A stretch of DNA of 64,000 bases from Alcaligenaceae bacterium (lineage in GTDB: Bacteria; Pseudomonadota; Gammaproteobacteria; Burkholderiales; Burkholderiaceae_B), in the NCBI GenBank assembly GCA_013416455.1, contig JACCES010000001.1:62001-126000 (forward strand), in the 5' to 3' direction. The translations under genes were made by a program, and so were the position numbers. Below, one piece after another: positions 47,635-55,980 of the stretch. The notes below the pieces were generated by a model that saw only the letters and a program-made list of their open reading frames with translations, made no database searches and was not told where the DNA came from. The first letter of the stretch is position 1. Each line of letters starts with the position of its first letter.

Positions 47635-48491
47635 CGGACGAACGACATGCCGCGGCTCTGCCGGCGGCACAAGGGGGCGAGCCCGTGTTGACGGTCGTCA
47701 CCGGCGGGGCCAGCGGCATCGGGCTGGCCTGCGTGCGGCGGCTGCTGGCGCGCGGCGACCGGGTGGCGGTGCTCGACCTGCCCGGCATGCAGGCCCGGAT
47801 GGGCGAACTCGGGGCCTCGGTATCCTTCTATGTTTGCGACGTGTCCGACGAGGCTTCCGTGCGGGCCGTGGCCGAGCGCGTCACGAATGAACTGGGCGCC
47901 GTCCGGAACCTGGTCAACAGCGCGGGCATCATTCAGCAGCGGTCCGCGCCCGAGTCCCTGGATCAGGCGCTGTGGGACAAGGTCGTGACTGTGGATCAGC
48001 GGGGCACCTATCTGTGCTGCGTCGCCTTCGGCGGCCGGATGGCGCGCCAGGGTGGCGGCAGCATCGTCAATATCGCCTCCATCACCGGCAGCCGTTCGGT
48101 GCCCCTGCATGCCTACGCGCCGGCCAAGGCGGCGGTGATTTCCATCAGCCAGTGCCTCGCCGCCGAATGGGGCCGCTCGGGCGTGCGGGTCAATTCCGTG
48201 TCGCCCGGCTATACCCTGACGCCGGCCCTGCGGGAAGCCATCGACCGGGGCGACCGCGACCCGGCCGACCTGACGCGCGTGACGGCGCTGGGGCGCATGG
48301 TGAAGACCGAGGAAGTGGCGGATGCCGTCGAATTCCTGTCTTCCGGCCGGGCGTCGGCGATCACGGGCATCGATCTGCCGGTGGATGCCGGCTGGCTGGT
48401 CGGCGCCCCCTGGACGACATACGGCGGCGTGCCGGAAGCCCGGGCGGGCGACGGCGGCGCGGCTTCCTCTGCCGGAAAAGGAGGGCAATGA
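47631..48491 (+). CDS. Short-chain dehydrogenase/reductase (SDR)
   Basis: A 286-residue NAD(P)-dependent oxidoreductase. It shows the glycine motif TGGASGIGLACVRRL (about 24-38), NSAG (about 97-100) and the catalytic YAPAK (about 161-165), with the Ser in ASITGS. It likely oxidizes or reduces a hydroxyl or keto intermediate of the Block C acid. It is inserted between the permease and ATPase genes with 4-bp overlaps on both sides. Confidence 0.9.
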   Translation: MTDERHAAALPAAQGGEPVLTVVTGGASGIGLACVRRLLARGDRVAVLDLPGMQARMGELGASVSFYVCDVSDEASVRAVAERVTNELGAVRNLVNSAGIIQQRSAPESLDQALWDKVVTVDQRGTYLCCVAFGGRMARQGGGSIVNIASITGSRSVPLHAYAPAKAAVISISQCLAAEWGRSGVRVNSVSPGYTLTPALREAIDRGDRDPADLTRVTALGRMVKTEEVADAVEFLSSGRASAITGIDLPVDAGWLVGAPWTTYGGVPEARAGDGGAASSAGKGGQ

Positions 48492-49243
48492 TGCTGCGTG
48501 TAGAGAATCTCAGGAAGTCCTTCGGCGGCGTCGTGGCCACCAACGATCTGTCCATGACATTCGAGAAGGATTCCCTGACGGCCGTGATCGGCCCCAACGG
48601 GGCGGGCAAGACGACCTTCTTCAATCAGATATCGGGTTCCCTGCGCCCCGATTACGGCCGCATCCTGCTCGAAGGCCAGGATATCGTCGGCCTGCCGCCC
48701 GCCGAGATCGTGCGCCGCGGCATCGGCCGCGCTTTCCAGGTCTCGCATCTGTTCAAGACGCTGACCGTCGAAGAATCCCTGCGCGGCGCCCTGTTGTCGC
48801 CGCTGGGCAAGAGTCTGCGGATGACGGGCCGGTTTCCGCTGCGCGAAACGCGCGACCGGGCCTACGAGGTCATGGACCAGCTTGGCCTGACATCCAAGGC
48901 CGACGTCGTCAGCGGCAACCTGTCGCACGGCGACCAGAAGCTGCTGGACATGGCGCTGGCCCTGGTGCTGCAGCCCAAGGTGCTGCTGCTGGACGAGCCG
49001 GTGGCGGGCATGGGGCCTGAAGAGCGCGAGCAGATGATCGAGACCGTGTATGCCTTGTGGAAGCAAGGGGGGCTGACACTGGTGCTGATCGAACACGATA
49101 TGGAAATCGTATTCCGGGTTTCGCAGCATATCTATGTTCTGTCGTACGGGCGCCTGCTGGCGCAAGGCACGGCGCAGGAAGTCCGCCACAACCCCGCGGT
49201 GATCGAGGCTTACCTGGGCACCCCCAAGGAGACACACGCATGA
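48488..49243 (+). CDS. ABC transporter ATP-binding protein (LivG family)
   Basis: A 251-residue ATPase with Walker A GPNGAGKTTFFNQ (about 37-49), LivG-type signature LSHGDQKLLDMALAL and Walker B VLLLDEPVAGM. The start overlaps the SDR stop (ATGA); the next codon is also ATG. It ends with ATGA overlapping the livF-type gene. Confidence 0.93.
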   Translation: MMLRVENLRKSFGGVVATNDLSMTFEKDSLTAVIGPNGAGKTTFFNQISGSLRPDYGRILLEGQDIVGLPPAEIVRRGIGRAFQVSHLFKTLTVEESLRGALLSPLGKSLRMTGRFPLRETRDRAYEVMDQLGLTSKADVVSGNLSHGDQKLLDMALALVLQPKVLLLDEPVAGMGPEEREQMIETVYALWKQGGLTLVLIEHDMEIVFRVSQHIYVLSYGRLLAQGTAQEVRHNPAVIEAYLGTPKETHA

Positions 49244-50034
49244 CGACGAGCCCAGACGCAACGCTTGCCCCTCACGACGGGGCCGGAGCCTCCGGCGCAC
49301 GGCCCGCGATGACGCAGGATGAGGGGCGGGTGATGCTCGAAGTGGAAGGCATCGATGCTTTCTATGATTCCAGCCAGGTCCTGTTCGGCCTGTCGTTCAA
49401 GGTCCACAAAGGCCGGACGCTGGCGCTGCTGGGCCGCAACGGCGCCGGCAAGAGCACGACCATGAAATCGATCGCGGGTATCGTCCATGGCCGCCGTGGC
49501 GCCGTGCGGCTGGCGGGCGAGAACATCCGCGGGCGCCAGCCTCATCAGATCGCCCGCGCCGGCATTGCCTTCGTGCCGGAGGACCGGCAGATCTTTCCCG
49601 AACTATCGGTCGAGGACAATCTGCTGATCGCCGCCAAGCGGGGCTCGGCCGGCGGGGACGAGTGGTCGCTGGAGCGTGTCTATGACATGCTGCCGCTGCT
49701 CAAGCCCCTGCGCACCCGCCTGGGTGGGCAGCTGTCGGGGGGCGAGCAGCAGATGCTGACGGTGGGCCGGGCCCTGATGGGGAATCCCGACGTCATCCTG
49801 CTGGATGAACCGAGCGAAGGCCTTGCGCCCATCATGGTGCAGAAGATCGGCGAGCTGGTCCAGAGGCTGCGCGAGCTGGGGACGACCATCGTGCTTGCGG
49901 AGCAGAATCTGCATTTCTGCCTCGATCTCGCCGATCACGCGGTCGTCATCGACAAGGGGCGCGACGTGTTCTACGGCACCATCGACGATCTGAACAGCAG
50001 CGAGGACATCAAGCAGCGCTATCTGTCCGTGTAG
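49240..50034 (+). CDS. ABC transporter ATP-binding protein (LivF family)
   Basis: A 264-residue ATPase with an N-terminal extension of about 30 polar residues before the usual LivF start (MLEVEGIDAFYDSSQVLFG). It has Walker A GRNGAGKSTTMKS, signature LSGGEQQMLTVGRALM and Walker B VILLDEPSEGL. The internal ATG in front of MLEVEG is an alternative start, but the ATGA coupling favours 49240. It is the last gene of the Block C rightward operon. Confidence 0.93.
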   Translation: MTTSPDATLAPHDGAGASGARPAMTQDEGRVMLEVEGIDAFYDSSQVLFGLSFKVHKGRTLALLGRNGAGKSTTMKSIAGIVHGRRGAVRLAGENIRGRQPHQIARAGIAFVPEDRQIFPELSVEDNLLIAAKRGSAGGDEWSLERVYDMLPLLKPLRTRLGGQLSGGEQQMLTVGRALMGNPDVILLDEPSEGLAPIMVQKIGELVQRLRELGTTIVLAEQNLHFCLDLADHAVVIDKGRDVFYGTIDDLNSSEDIKQRYLSV

Positions 50035-50087
50035 CATCCGCGATGGCGCGTGGTGCCGGGTCATGCCGGCGCCCTGGCGCCGCGGAA

Positions 50088-50117
50088 CCGGCCGGCCCGC
50101 ATCCGCGGCCCGGCCGG
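50088..50117. terminator. GC-rich hairpin between convergent livF-type and EthD genes
   Basis: Two copies of the self-complementary CCGGCCGG (50088-50095 and 50110-50117) can pair across a 14-nt loop. No T run follows on either strand. It is a possible transcription-stop or mRNA-end structure between converging operons. Confidence 0.35.
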
Positions 50118-50124
50118 CAGCGTT

Positions 50125-50796
50125 TCAGCCGATGATGCGATGTTCGGTCGTGACGATGAAGGGCAGGTGCCCGTCAGGCAGGAAATTGGGCTCGTCAGCG
50201 CGCGTCTCGGCATAGGCGGGCGTGGCGGCGCCCTGCTTCATTGCCGCGGTCGAGTCGAACCACGTGATGGCCAGCCCGTCGAGCGCGGGCCTGCCGCCGG
50301 CCGTGTATTCCTCGCGGGCCGTGTGGTCCTGTTCATAACGCCGTATCACCGTAATGTGCGACGCCAGCGGGCCGTGCACATCCGTCCAGTATGCCCGGAA
50401 TTCGTCCAGATCCATGCCGGGTCGGCAGGTCACGAACTCGATGTTCTTGACGGCCTGATCCGGGATGGCCCCATCGACGATGACATGGGTGTCCACCGGT
50501 ATCACGACGAGGGCGTCGCCGGCGGTGAAGCGGTCCAGGTCCTCGCGCATCGCCCGGCCCTGCGGGCTGTCGATGGCCTGCCGCCATGCTTCGCGTGAAT
50601 CGAACCACATTTCGCTGATGCCGTCGTAGGGAAGATCCATCTTGCGGTAGCCCTGCGGCAGCGCGTGCGATTGCACGTAGCGCCGCAGGCCGGGCAGGCC
50701 GGCCGCTTTCGCGGCGTGTTCGTTGCGCCAGCGGGACTGAAAATCCTCGACGCTCATGCCGGGCCGGCGCTTCATGACGGTTGTGACTTTGAACAT
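50125..50796 (-). CDS. Tandem EthD/Dabb-domain protein
   Basis: A 223-residue protein made of two ferredoxin-like dimeric alpha-beta-barrel units. The first has VTTVMKRRPGMSVEDFQSRW (about 4-23), ending near IPVDTHVIVDG. The second has EFVTCRPGMDLDEFRAYWTD (about 119-138) followed by VHGPLASH. EthD-like proteins act as small oxygenases, cyclases or helpers in ether and aromatic catabolism. It starts 9 bp after the OYE gene, so both are probably one transcript under the TetR regulator. Confidence 0.85.
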   Translation of the reverse strand: MFKVTTVMKRRPGMSVEDFQSRWRNEHAAKAAGLPGLRRYVQSHALPQGYRKMDLPYDGISEMWFDSREAWRQAIDSPQGRAMREDLDRFTAGDALVVIPVDTHVIVDGAIPDQAVKNIEFVTCRPGMDLDEFRAYWTDVHGPLASHITVIRRYEQDHTAREEYTAGGRPALDGLAITWFDSTAAMKQGAATPAYAETRADEPNFLPDGHLPFIVTTEHRIIG

Positions 50797-50805
50797 GTTT
50801 TTCCT

Positions 50806-51963
50806 TCAGGGACGTGGGCGGGGTGCCAGTTGGCGTGCGCGGCGTTCGAGCCACCAGCGGAAGGTTTCGGGCCACCAGCGCCACCCGCGGCTTCCTTCCA
50901 GTTCGAGCGCCGCCTGGCCCGCCCAATTGGGGTTGAACAGCATTTCACGGGCAAGCGCGATCAGATCGGCACGGCCTTCCCGCAGGATCCCTTCGGCCTG
51001 CTCCGCGCTGCGTATCATGCCGACGGCCACTGTCGGCACCCCGGTTTCCCGCCGTATCCGTTCCGCGAAAGGGATCTGGAAGCCGGGGTCGCGCGATACC
51101 AGTACATGGCCCTTGGGCAGCTTGACGCCGCCGCTGGAGCAGGTGATGGCGTCGATGCCGATGGCCGCCAGCCGGCGCGCCAGCTCCACCGAGTCGTCGA
51201 TCGACCAGCCGATGTCCATGCCATCGACCGCCGATATGCGCACCAGGACGGGCCGGTCTTCGGGAAAGACCTCGCGCACCGCTCTGGCAATGCGCAGCGG
51301 CAGACGCATGCGGTTTTCGAGCGGGCCGCCGTAGTCGTCGCCGCGCTGGTTGGTCAGCGGCGACAGAAAGGCGTGCAGCAGGTAGCCATGCGCAAAGTGC
51401 AGTTCCAGTACATCGAAGCCGGCCTCGGCGGCCCGGCGGGCGGCGACGCACCAGTCTTCGACCAGAATGTCCATGCCTGCCTCGTCCAGCGGCCGGGGCG
51501 TGGGCGAGGCCTCGTCGACCGGTGTGGCGGACGCGGACAGGGGCTCCCACGCGTATTCGCGGCGCCGGACGGCGTCTTCCACGCCCAGCGGACCGCCGCC
51601 GTGCCATGGCCTCTGGGTCGATGCCTTCGGGCCGGAATGGCCCAGTTGCAGCCCCGCCTTGCTCCCGTGGCGGTGCAGGAATGTGGTGATGCGGCGCAGC
51701 CCCTGTACATGGCCGTCCAGCCAGATGCCCAGGCAGCCGTCGGTCCCGCGCCCGTGGCGCTGCACGGCCGTGGCTTCCATCATGACCAGCCCGGCTCCGC
51801 CCAGCGCGAAGCGCCCCAGATGCACGAGATGGAAGTCGTCGGCATAGCCTTCCTGGGCGCCATATGTCGACATGGGCGATACGACCACCCGGTTGGGCAG
51901 GACGAGATTGCGCAAGACAAAGGGCTCGAACAATAAAGGTCCGTTCGTGCTGCGCGGTTCCAT
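50806..51963 (-). CDS. NADH:flavin oxidoreductase (Old Yellow Enzyme, YqjM/XenA class)
   Basis: A 385-residue FMN enzyme with a TIM-barrel fold that reduces activated C=C bonds of enones or unsaturated CoA-type substrates. Motifs: LQLGHSGPKAS (about 106-116), HFAHGYLLHAFLSPLTNQRG (about 191-210) followed by DDYGGPLENRMR. AGGAG lies 6 nt before the ATG at 51963; the open frame upstream is dropped. It probably acts on an unsaturated alicyclic intermediate of Block C, by context only. Confidence 0.91.
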   Translation of the reverse strand: MEPRSTNGPLLFEPFVLRNLVLPNRVVVSPMSTYGAQEGYADDFHLVHLGRFALGGAGLVMMEATAVQRHGRGTDGCLGIWLDGHVQGLRRITTFLHRHGSKAGLQLGHSGPKASTQRPWHGGGPLGVEDAVRRREYAWEPLSASATPVDEASPTPRPLDEAGMDILVEDWCVAARRAAEAGFDVLELHFAHGYLLHAFLSPLTNQRGDDYGGPLENRMRLPLRIARAVREVFPEDRPVLVRISAVDGMDIGWSIDDSVELARRLAAIGIDAITCSSGGVKLPKGHVLVSRDPGFQIPFAERIRRETGVPTVAVGMIRSAEQAEGILREGRADLIALAREMLFNPNWAGQAALELEGSRGWRWWPETFRWWLERRARQLAPRPRP

Positions 51964-51983
51964 GCTTGTCTCCTGTCGGTGGG

Positions 51984-52022
51984 CGGTGCGCCCCTGCTTT
52001 CCCGCGCGCGGCGGGCGCACCG
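51984..52022. repeat. 10-bp inverted repeat between tetR and the OYE gene
   Basis: CGGTGCGCCC (51984-51993) and GGGCGCACCG (52013-52022) are perfectly complementary around a 19-nt GC-rich loop. The structure could weaken read-through from tetR into the OYE gene. No T run is present. Confidence 0.4.
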
Positions 52023-52059
52023 CTGTATCGTTCTAGGTCCTTTTAGTGTCTACAGGGCC

Positions 52060-52776
52060 CTAGCCCTGGCCGGCCCCGGTCAGCCCGTGCCGGATCAATT
52101 TGCAGTACGCCGTGGTCACCCAGTCGGGGATGTCCTGGCCATCGCCGTCGTTCTTGCCCGCCTGGGTGGCGAAGTGGCCGAGATAAAGCCGCGCGCCCAT
52201 CATCACGAAGGCGGCCACTTCGAGTTCTTTTTCCTCGAACCCCTTGATTTCCCCCGTGTCGAGGCCGCGCTTCAGGAAGCGCATGTAGCCGTCGCGGACC
52301 AGTTCGATGTGTGCCTGGTGGGCCTTGGGGGCAAAGCTGGGCGCTTCGTTGAGTATTCGGAAGAAATGCGGATGGGCCTTCAGGAAGGCGTAGAACCCGC
52401 GAAAGCCCAGTTCTTCGCGTTCGAGCAGGGTCGAGCCCTGGCGGCTGCACTCGCCGACATAGTCGAGCATTTCCTTGCCCAGCCGGGGCAGAAGCTGATC
52501 GAGGATGTCCTGGCGGGACTCGAAATGATTGTAGAAAGTGCCCTGCGCCACGCCGGCGCGCTGGGTGATCAGGGTGATCGACGCGCCTTCATAGCCGTGC
52601 GCGCCGACCACTTCCGCGGCGGCCGTGAACAGGGCCGCATGGATCAGGCGGCTGCGTTCGTTGCGGCCTTCGGCATTGCGCCAGTCCTTGACCTTGGTTT
52701 TTTCGGGCACCGGCAGCTTGCGTGATGGTTTTCTGCCACGGGGCGCGTCGGATGTGCTGCGTGTCGGGCTGGCCAT
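52060..52776 (-). CDS. TetR-family transcriptional regulator
   Basis: A 238-residue regulator. The N-terminal basic leader is followed by a TetR HTH (about residues 40-90, with ITLITQRAGVAQGTFYNHF) and a C-terminal ligand-binding domain. I chose the ATG at 52776 (MASPTRS), because the longer frame to 52803 would cover the operator and start of transcription. Its promoter carries the 18-bp motif also present at the Block C operon promoter, so it likely represses itself, the OYE-EthD genes and that operon. Confidence 0.9.
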   Translation of the reverse strand: MASPTRSTSDAPRGRKPSRKLPVPEKTKVKDWRNAEGRNERSRLIHAALFTAAAEVVGAHGYEGASITLITQRAGVAQGTFYNHFESRQDILDQLLPRLGKEMLDYVGECSRQGSTLLEREELGFRGFYAFLKAHPHFFRILNEAPSFAPKAHQAHIELVRDGYMRFLKRGLDTGEIKGFEEKELEVAAFVMMGARLYLGHFATQAGKNDGDGQDIPDWVTTAYCKLIRHGLTGAGQG

Positions 52777-52793
52777 AATGTCGAATGATGAAC

Positions 52794-52811
52794 GATGATT
52801 CACCTGTCATT
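52794..52811. promoter_or_regulatory. Candidate TetR operator, autoregulatory site
   Basis: GATGATTCACCTGTCATT differs from the site at 35744-35761 in only two central bases. It sits right after the -10 of the tetR promoter. A wider inverted pair CCATAATG / CATTATGG (52773-52780 and 52808-52815) encloses it. Confidence 0.65.
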
Positions 52812-52838
52812 ATGGCCACGGGCTCCCTGCGCGGTCAA
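52809..52838 (-). promoter_or_regulatory. Sigma70 promoter of tetR
   Basis: On the minus strand TTGACC (52833-52838) and CATAAT (52809-52814) are spaced 18 bp apart. The start of transcription should fall inside the candidate operator, the same layout as at 35710-35761. Confidence 0.65.
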
Positions 52839-52857
52839 GCGGGGTGAACCCCCGCTT
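52837..52857 (-). terminator. Hairpin after hemL
   Basis: AAGCGGGG and CCCCGCTT form an 8-bp stem with a 5-nt loop, 6 bp after the hemL stop. No T run follows on the minus strand. It overlaps the tetR -35 box. It may end hemL transcripts weakly. Confidence 0.4.
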
Positions 52858-52863
52858 ACAAAG

Positions 52864-54141
52864 TTACAGCGCGGCGAAGACTTCGCCCGCAATGGCGATC
52901 GTTTCTTCGATGATGGCCGCGTCATGCGCGCCGGACACAAAGCCCGCTTCGAAGGCGGACGGCGCGAAATGCACGCCCCGTTCGAGCATGCCGTGGAAAA
53001 AGCGCTTGAAGCGTTCGGTGTCGGATTCCGAGACTTCCGCCAGCGAGGTGGGTACGGTGTCGCGGAAGTAGAGGCCGAACATGCCGCCCACGGAATCGGC
53101 GCTGAACGCAATGCCGGCGGCCCGCGCCTGTGCCTGCAGGCCCTGCGCCAGCTGGGCGGAGCGCTCGGACAGGGTATCGTAGAAACCGGGGCGATCGAGC
53201 AGCCGCAGTGTCGTGAGGCCGGCGGCCACCGCAACGGGATTGCCCGACAGGGTGCCGGCCTGGTACACGCCGCCCAGCGGGGCGATGTGCGCCATGATGT
53301 CGGCCCGGCCCCCGAACGCGCCCACCGGCATGCCCCCGCCGATCACCTTGGCGAGCGTGGTGAGGTCGGGCAGGATGCCCGTGAGGCCCTGCACGCCCTG
53401 CGGCCCGGCCCGGAAACCGGTCATGACTTCGTCGAAGATCAGCACCGCGCCATGGCGCGTGCACAGTTCGCGCAGGCCTTCGAGAAAGCCGGGGCCCGGC
53501 TTGACCAGGTTCATGTTGCCGGCAATGGGTTCGACGATGATGCAGGCGATGTCGTCGGGGTATTTGGCAAAGGCCGCGCCGACGGCATCCAGGTCGTTGT
53601 AGTCGAGCACCAGCGTGTGCTGGATGAATTCGGCCGGCACGCCCGACGACGTGGGGTTGCCGAAGGTGAGCATGCCTGAACCGGCCTTGACCAGCAGGCT
53701 GTCGGCGTGGCCGTGGTAGCAGCCCTCGAACTTGATGATGCGGGAGCGGCCGGTGAAGCCGCGCGCCAGGCGGATGGCGGACATGGTGGCTTCGGTGCCG
53801 GAGCTGACCAGGCGCACCTGTTCCATGGAAGGCATGCGGGACACGATGGCTTCCGCGATTTCGATCTCGGCCTCGGTGGGCGCGCCGAACGACAGCCCGT
53901 TGACGGCGGCTTCCTGGACGGCCCGGATGACGTCCGGGTGGGCATGGCCGAGAATTGCCGGACCCCAGGAACCGACGTAGTCGATGTAGCGCTTGCCGTC
54001 GGCGTCCCATATGTGGGCACCCTGGGCACGCTGGATGAACCGGGGCGTGCCGCCCACCGACCGGAAGGCGCGGACTGGGGAATTGACGCCGCCCGGGATG
54101 GTCTTGCTGGCGCGGCTGAACAGATCGGAATTGCGGGACAT
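52864..54141 (-). CDS. hemL: Glutamate-1-semialdehyde 2,1-aminomutase HemL
   Basis: A 425-residue PLP enzyme that converts glutamate-1-semialdehyde to 5-aminolevulinate for heme. The PLP Lys is in [18 protein letters not shown] (about residue 265). The N-terminus [20 protein letters not shown] is the family start; the longer frame is a shadow. It follows thiE by 61 bp on the same strand. Confidence 0.97.
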   Translation of the reverse strand: MSRNSDLFSRASKTIPGGVNSPVRAFRSVGGTPRFIQRAQGAHIWDADGKRYIDYVGSWGPAILGHAHPDVIRAVQEAAVNGLSFGAPTEAEIEIAEAIVSRMPSMEQVRLVSSGTEATMSAIRLARGFTGRSRIIKFEGCYHGHADSLLVKAGSGMLTFGNPTSSGVPAEFIQHTLVLDYNDLDAVGAAFAKYPDDIACIIVEPIAGNMNLVKPGPGFLEGLRELCTRHGAVLIFDEVMTGFRAGPQGVQGLTGILPDLTTLAKVIGGGMPVGAFGGRADIMAHIAPLGGVYQAGTLSGNPVAVAAGLTTLRLLDRPGFYDTLSERSAQLAQGLQAQARAAGIAFSADSVGGMFGLYFRDTVPTSLAEVSESDTERFKRFFHGMLERGVHFAPSAFEAGFVSGAHDAAIIEETIAIAGEVFAAL

Positions 54142-54202
54142 GTCTTGCTCGATAGGTAATGAATGGTGATCGCGGGCGGACCGAACGGTGAATGATAGTC
54201 GA

Positions 54203-54853
54203 TCAGGCGAACAGGGCCGTGCAGCGTCTTGCGGCGGCTTCGATGTCCGGGGCCAGGAAGACGCCGCTGATGACGGCGATGCTGTCGGCGCCCGCGGCCA
54301 CGACCGCCGCGGCATTGTCGGGAGTGATGCCGCCGATGGCGACCACGGCCGGGCGCGCCGCGCCGGCCTGGCCGCCCACGATGCGCCGCGCCTGCCGCAG
54401 GTGGTCGGGCAGGGCGCGCACCGCGTCGGGCTTTACGCTGGAGGGATACATGGAGCCGAAGGCGACGTAATCGACGTCGGCCAGCATGGCGCGTTCCGCG
54501 CGCGCGGGATCGTCGTAGCATGAGCAGCCCACGATGCGGCCCGGGCCGAGGGCGACGCGCGCGTCGGCGAGGCTGCCGTCGTCACGGCCCAGATGCACGC
54601 CATCGGCATCCACCAGCGCCGCCAGCCTCCAGTCGTCATTGATGATGCTGACCACGCCGAGTTCACGGCAGCGCCGCACGATCTGGCGGGCCTGTTCCAT
54701 CGCGGCATCGGGGTCGGCGGCCTTGCGCCGCCACTGGAAGGCGGACATGCCGCCGGCCGCCGCGGCGTCCAGGGCGGCCAGCATGCGGCCGGTGTCGTCC
54801 CATTCCGGGGAGACACCGTACAGGCCGCGCGGAAAACGAAGCTTTTCGGTCAT
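54203..54853 (-). CDS. thiE: Thiamine-phosphate synthase ThiE
   Basis: A 216-residue TIM-barrel enzyme joining HMP-PP and thiazole phosphate. Motifs: [21 protein letters not shown] (read about residues 73-93), [11 protein letters not shown] (about 136-146) and [19 protein letters not shown] (about 172-190). Its start overlaps the thiD stop by ATGA. No TPP riboswitch was seen for this operon, unlike thiC. Confidence 0.94.
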   Translation of the reverse strand: MTEKLRFPRGLYGVSPEWDDTGRMLAALDAAAAGGMSAFQWRRKAADPDAAMEQARQIVRRCRELGVVSIINDDWRLAALVDADGVHLGRDDGSLADARVALGPGRIVGCSCYDDPARAERAMLADVDYVAFGSMYPSSVKPDAVRALPDHLRQARRIVGGQAGAARPAVVAIGGITPDNAAAVVAAGADSIAVISGVFLAPDIEAAARRCTALFA

Positions 54854-55707
54854 GAGCGACTCCGGTTGAAAATACGGGATCCCATTCCGGGCTGAAATAT
54901 GCGGCCGGCCATGCTGCTGAGCACGGCCACGCCGTGGTCCACGGCGCGTGGAACTTCGCTGCCGCGCGCCAGTTCGGTGGTGATGGCCGTCGCAAGCAGG
55001 CCGTCGGTGTCGATGATGGGTTCGCCGCCGGTGGCCGACCAGCGGGCCGTCTGCCCGTGTTCGTCGCGCAGCAGAAGGCTGCGCTGCCGGCCCGCGTCCG
55101 GCACCCCGGTCACCAGCAGGGCGCTGGCGCCGTAGCCGAGCAGCGCTTCCATGGCGCGTTCGAGAGTGGCCCCCGGCAGCACGCCATGGGATTGCCATTG
55201 CTGCAGCAGGGTGTGATCGGCCATCACCAGATCGGTCTGGGGAAGGACGAGTTCCAGCAGGGCAGCCAGGGTCTCTTCGGCGTCGAATTCGTCTTCTATT
55301 GCCACACTGGGTATGCGCTGCAGGTGCGTCAGCAGGGGGATGCCGCTGTAGTCGGCGGTGATCTGGGCGAGCACGCTCACGGATTCCGTTGTATAAAGCG
55401 GGCCGGCCTTCATGGCGTGCACCGGCATGTCTTCGAGCAGGCAGCGGGCCTGGTCGTCGATCATTTCCGGGCTTGCGGGCTCGATGTTCTCGATGCTGGC
55501 CGTGTCCCCCACGAGCGTGCCGGTCAGCACGGAAACGGCGTGGCAGCCGAGTTCGGCGCAGGTGATGGCGTCTGCCGGAAGGCCGGCCGACCCGCTGGGG
55601 TCGAAGGGCCCGAAAAGTAGCACGATGGGTGGAGATGCTGCTGGCACGTTGGCAATGACGGGTTGGGGCTTGTCCGTACTGGGCTTTGCCCTTGGGTTTA
55701 GTAACAT
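54850..55707 (-). CDS. thiD: Hydroxymethylpyrimidine/phosphomethylpyrimidine kinase ThiD
   Basis: A 285-residue ribokinase-fold enzyme that phosphorylates HMP and HMP-P. It shows LFGPFDPSGSAGLPADAITC (about 32-51), DDQARCLLED and KAGPLYTTESV. The C-terminal loop reads GGEPIIDTDGLLATAITTEL rather than the usual GTGC type, a variation seen in some ThiD-like proteins. ATG 55707 has AGG 5 nt upstream; ATG 55716 is also possible. It is divergent from the rubredoxin gene with 66 bp between. Confidence 0.88.
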   Translation of the reverse strand: MLLNPRAKPSTDKPQPVIANVPAASPPIVLLFGPFDPSGSAGLPADAITCAELGCHAVSVLTGTLVGDTASIENIEPASPEMIDDQARCLLEDMPVHAMKAGPLYTTESVSVLAQITADYSGIPLLTHLQRIPSVAIEDEFDAEETLAALLELVLPQTDLVMADHTLLQQWQSHGVLPGATLERAMEALLGYGASALLVTGVPDAGRQRSLLLRDEHGQTARWSATGGEPIIDTDGLLATAITTELARGSEVPRAVDHGVAVLSSMAGRIFQPGMGSRIFNRSRS

Positions 55708-55773
55708 TGGCCTCATTCTATAGGAAGCTGCCGCGGCCCCGCACGGCTTCCCTACTAAAGCGAGCAACAAATC

Positions 55774-55938
55774 ATGCGAACCTGGATGTGTTTGATCTGT
55801 GGATGGATATATGATGAGGAAGCCGGTCTTCCCGAGGAAGGCATCCCTCCCGGCACCCGCTGGGAAGACGTTCCGCCCAATTGGGTATGTCCGGAATGCG
55901 GCGCCCGCAAGGAAGATTTCGAACTGATCGAGATCTGA
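55774..55938 (+). CDS. Rubredoxin
   Basis: A 54-residue one-iron electron carrier. Four Cys ligands are at residues 6, 9, 39 and 42 (CLICG, CPECG), with the conserved aromatic residues around WIYDEEAG and WEDVPPNWVCP. Short but complete. It precedes the yqgE gene by 42 bp. Its redox partner is not encoded nearby. Confidence 0.95.
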   Translation: MRTWMCLICGWIYDEEAGLPEEGIPPGTRWEDVPPNWVCPECGARKEDFELIEI

Positions 55939-55980
55939 GCCGCATGTGAAGCCGCTGTATCAAAGCTCAGGGGGAAAGCC

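Noticed and set aside
45752-50034. Naming the ABC genes livHMGF for leucine uptake
   Set aside because: The family fits, but the operon context points to a carboxylic acid, so gene symbols were withheld.
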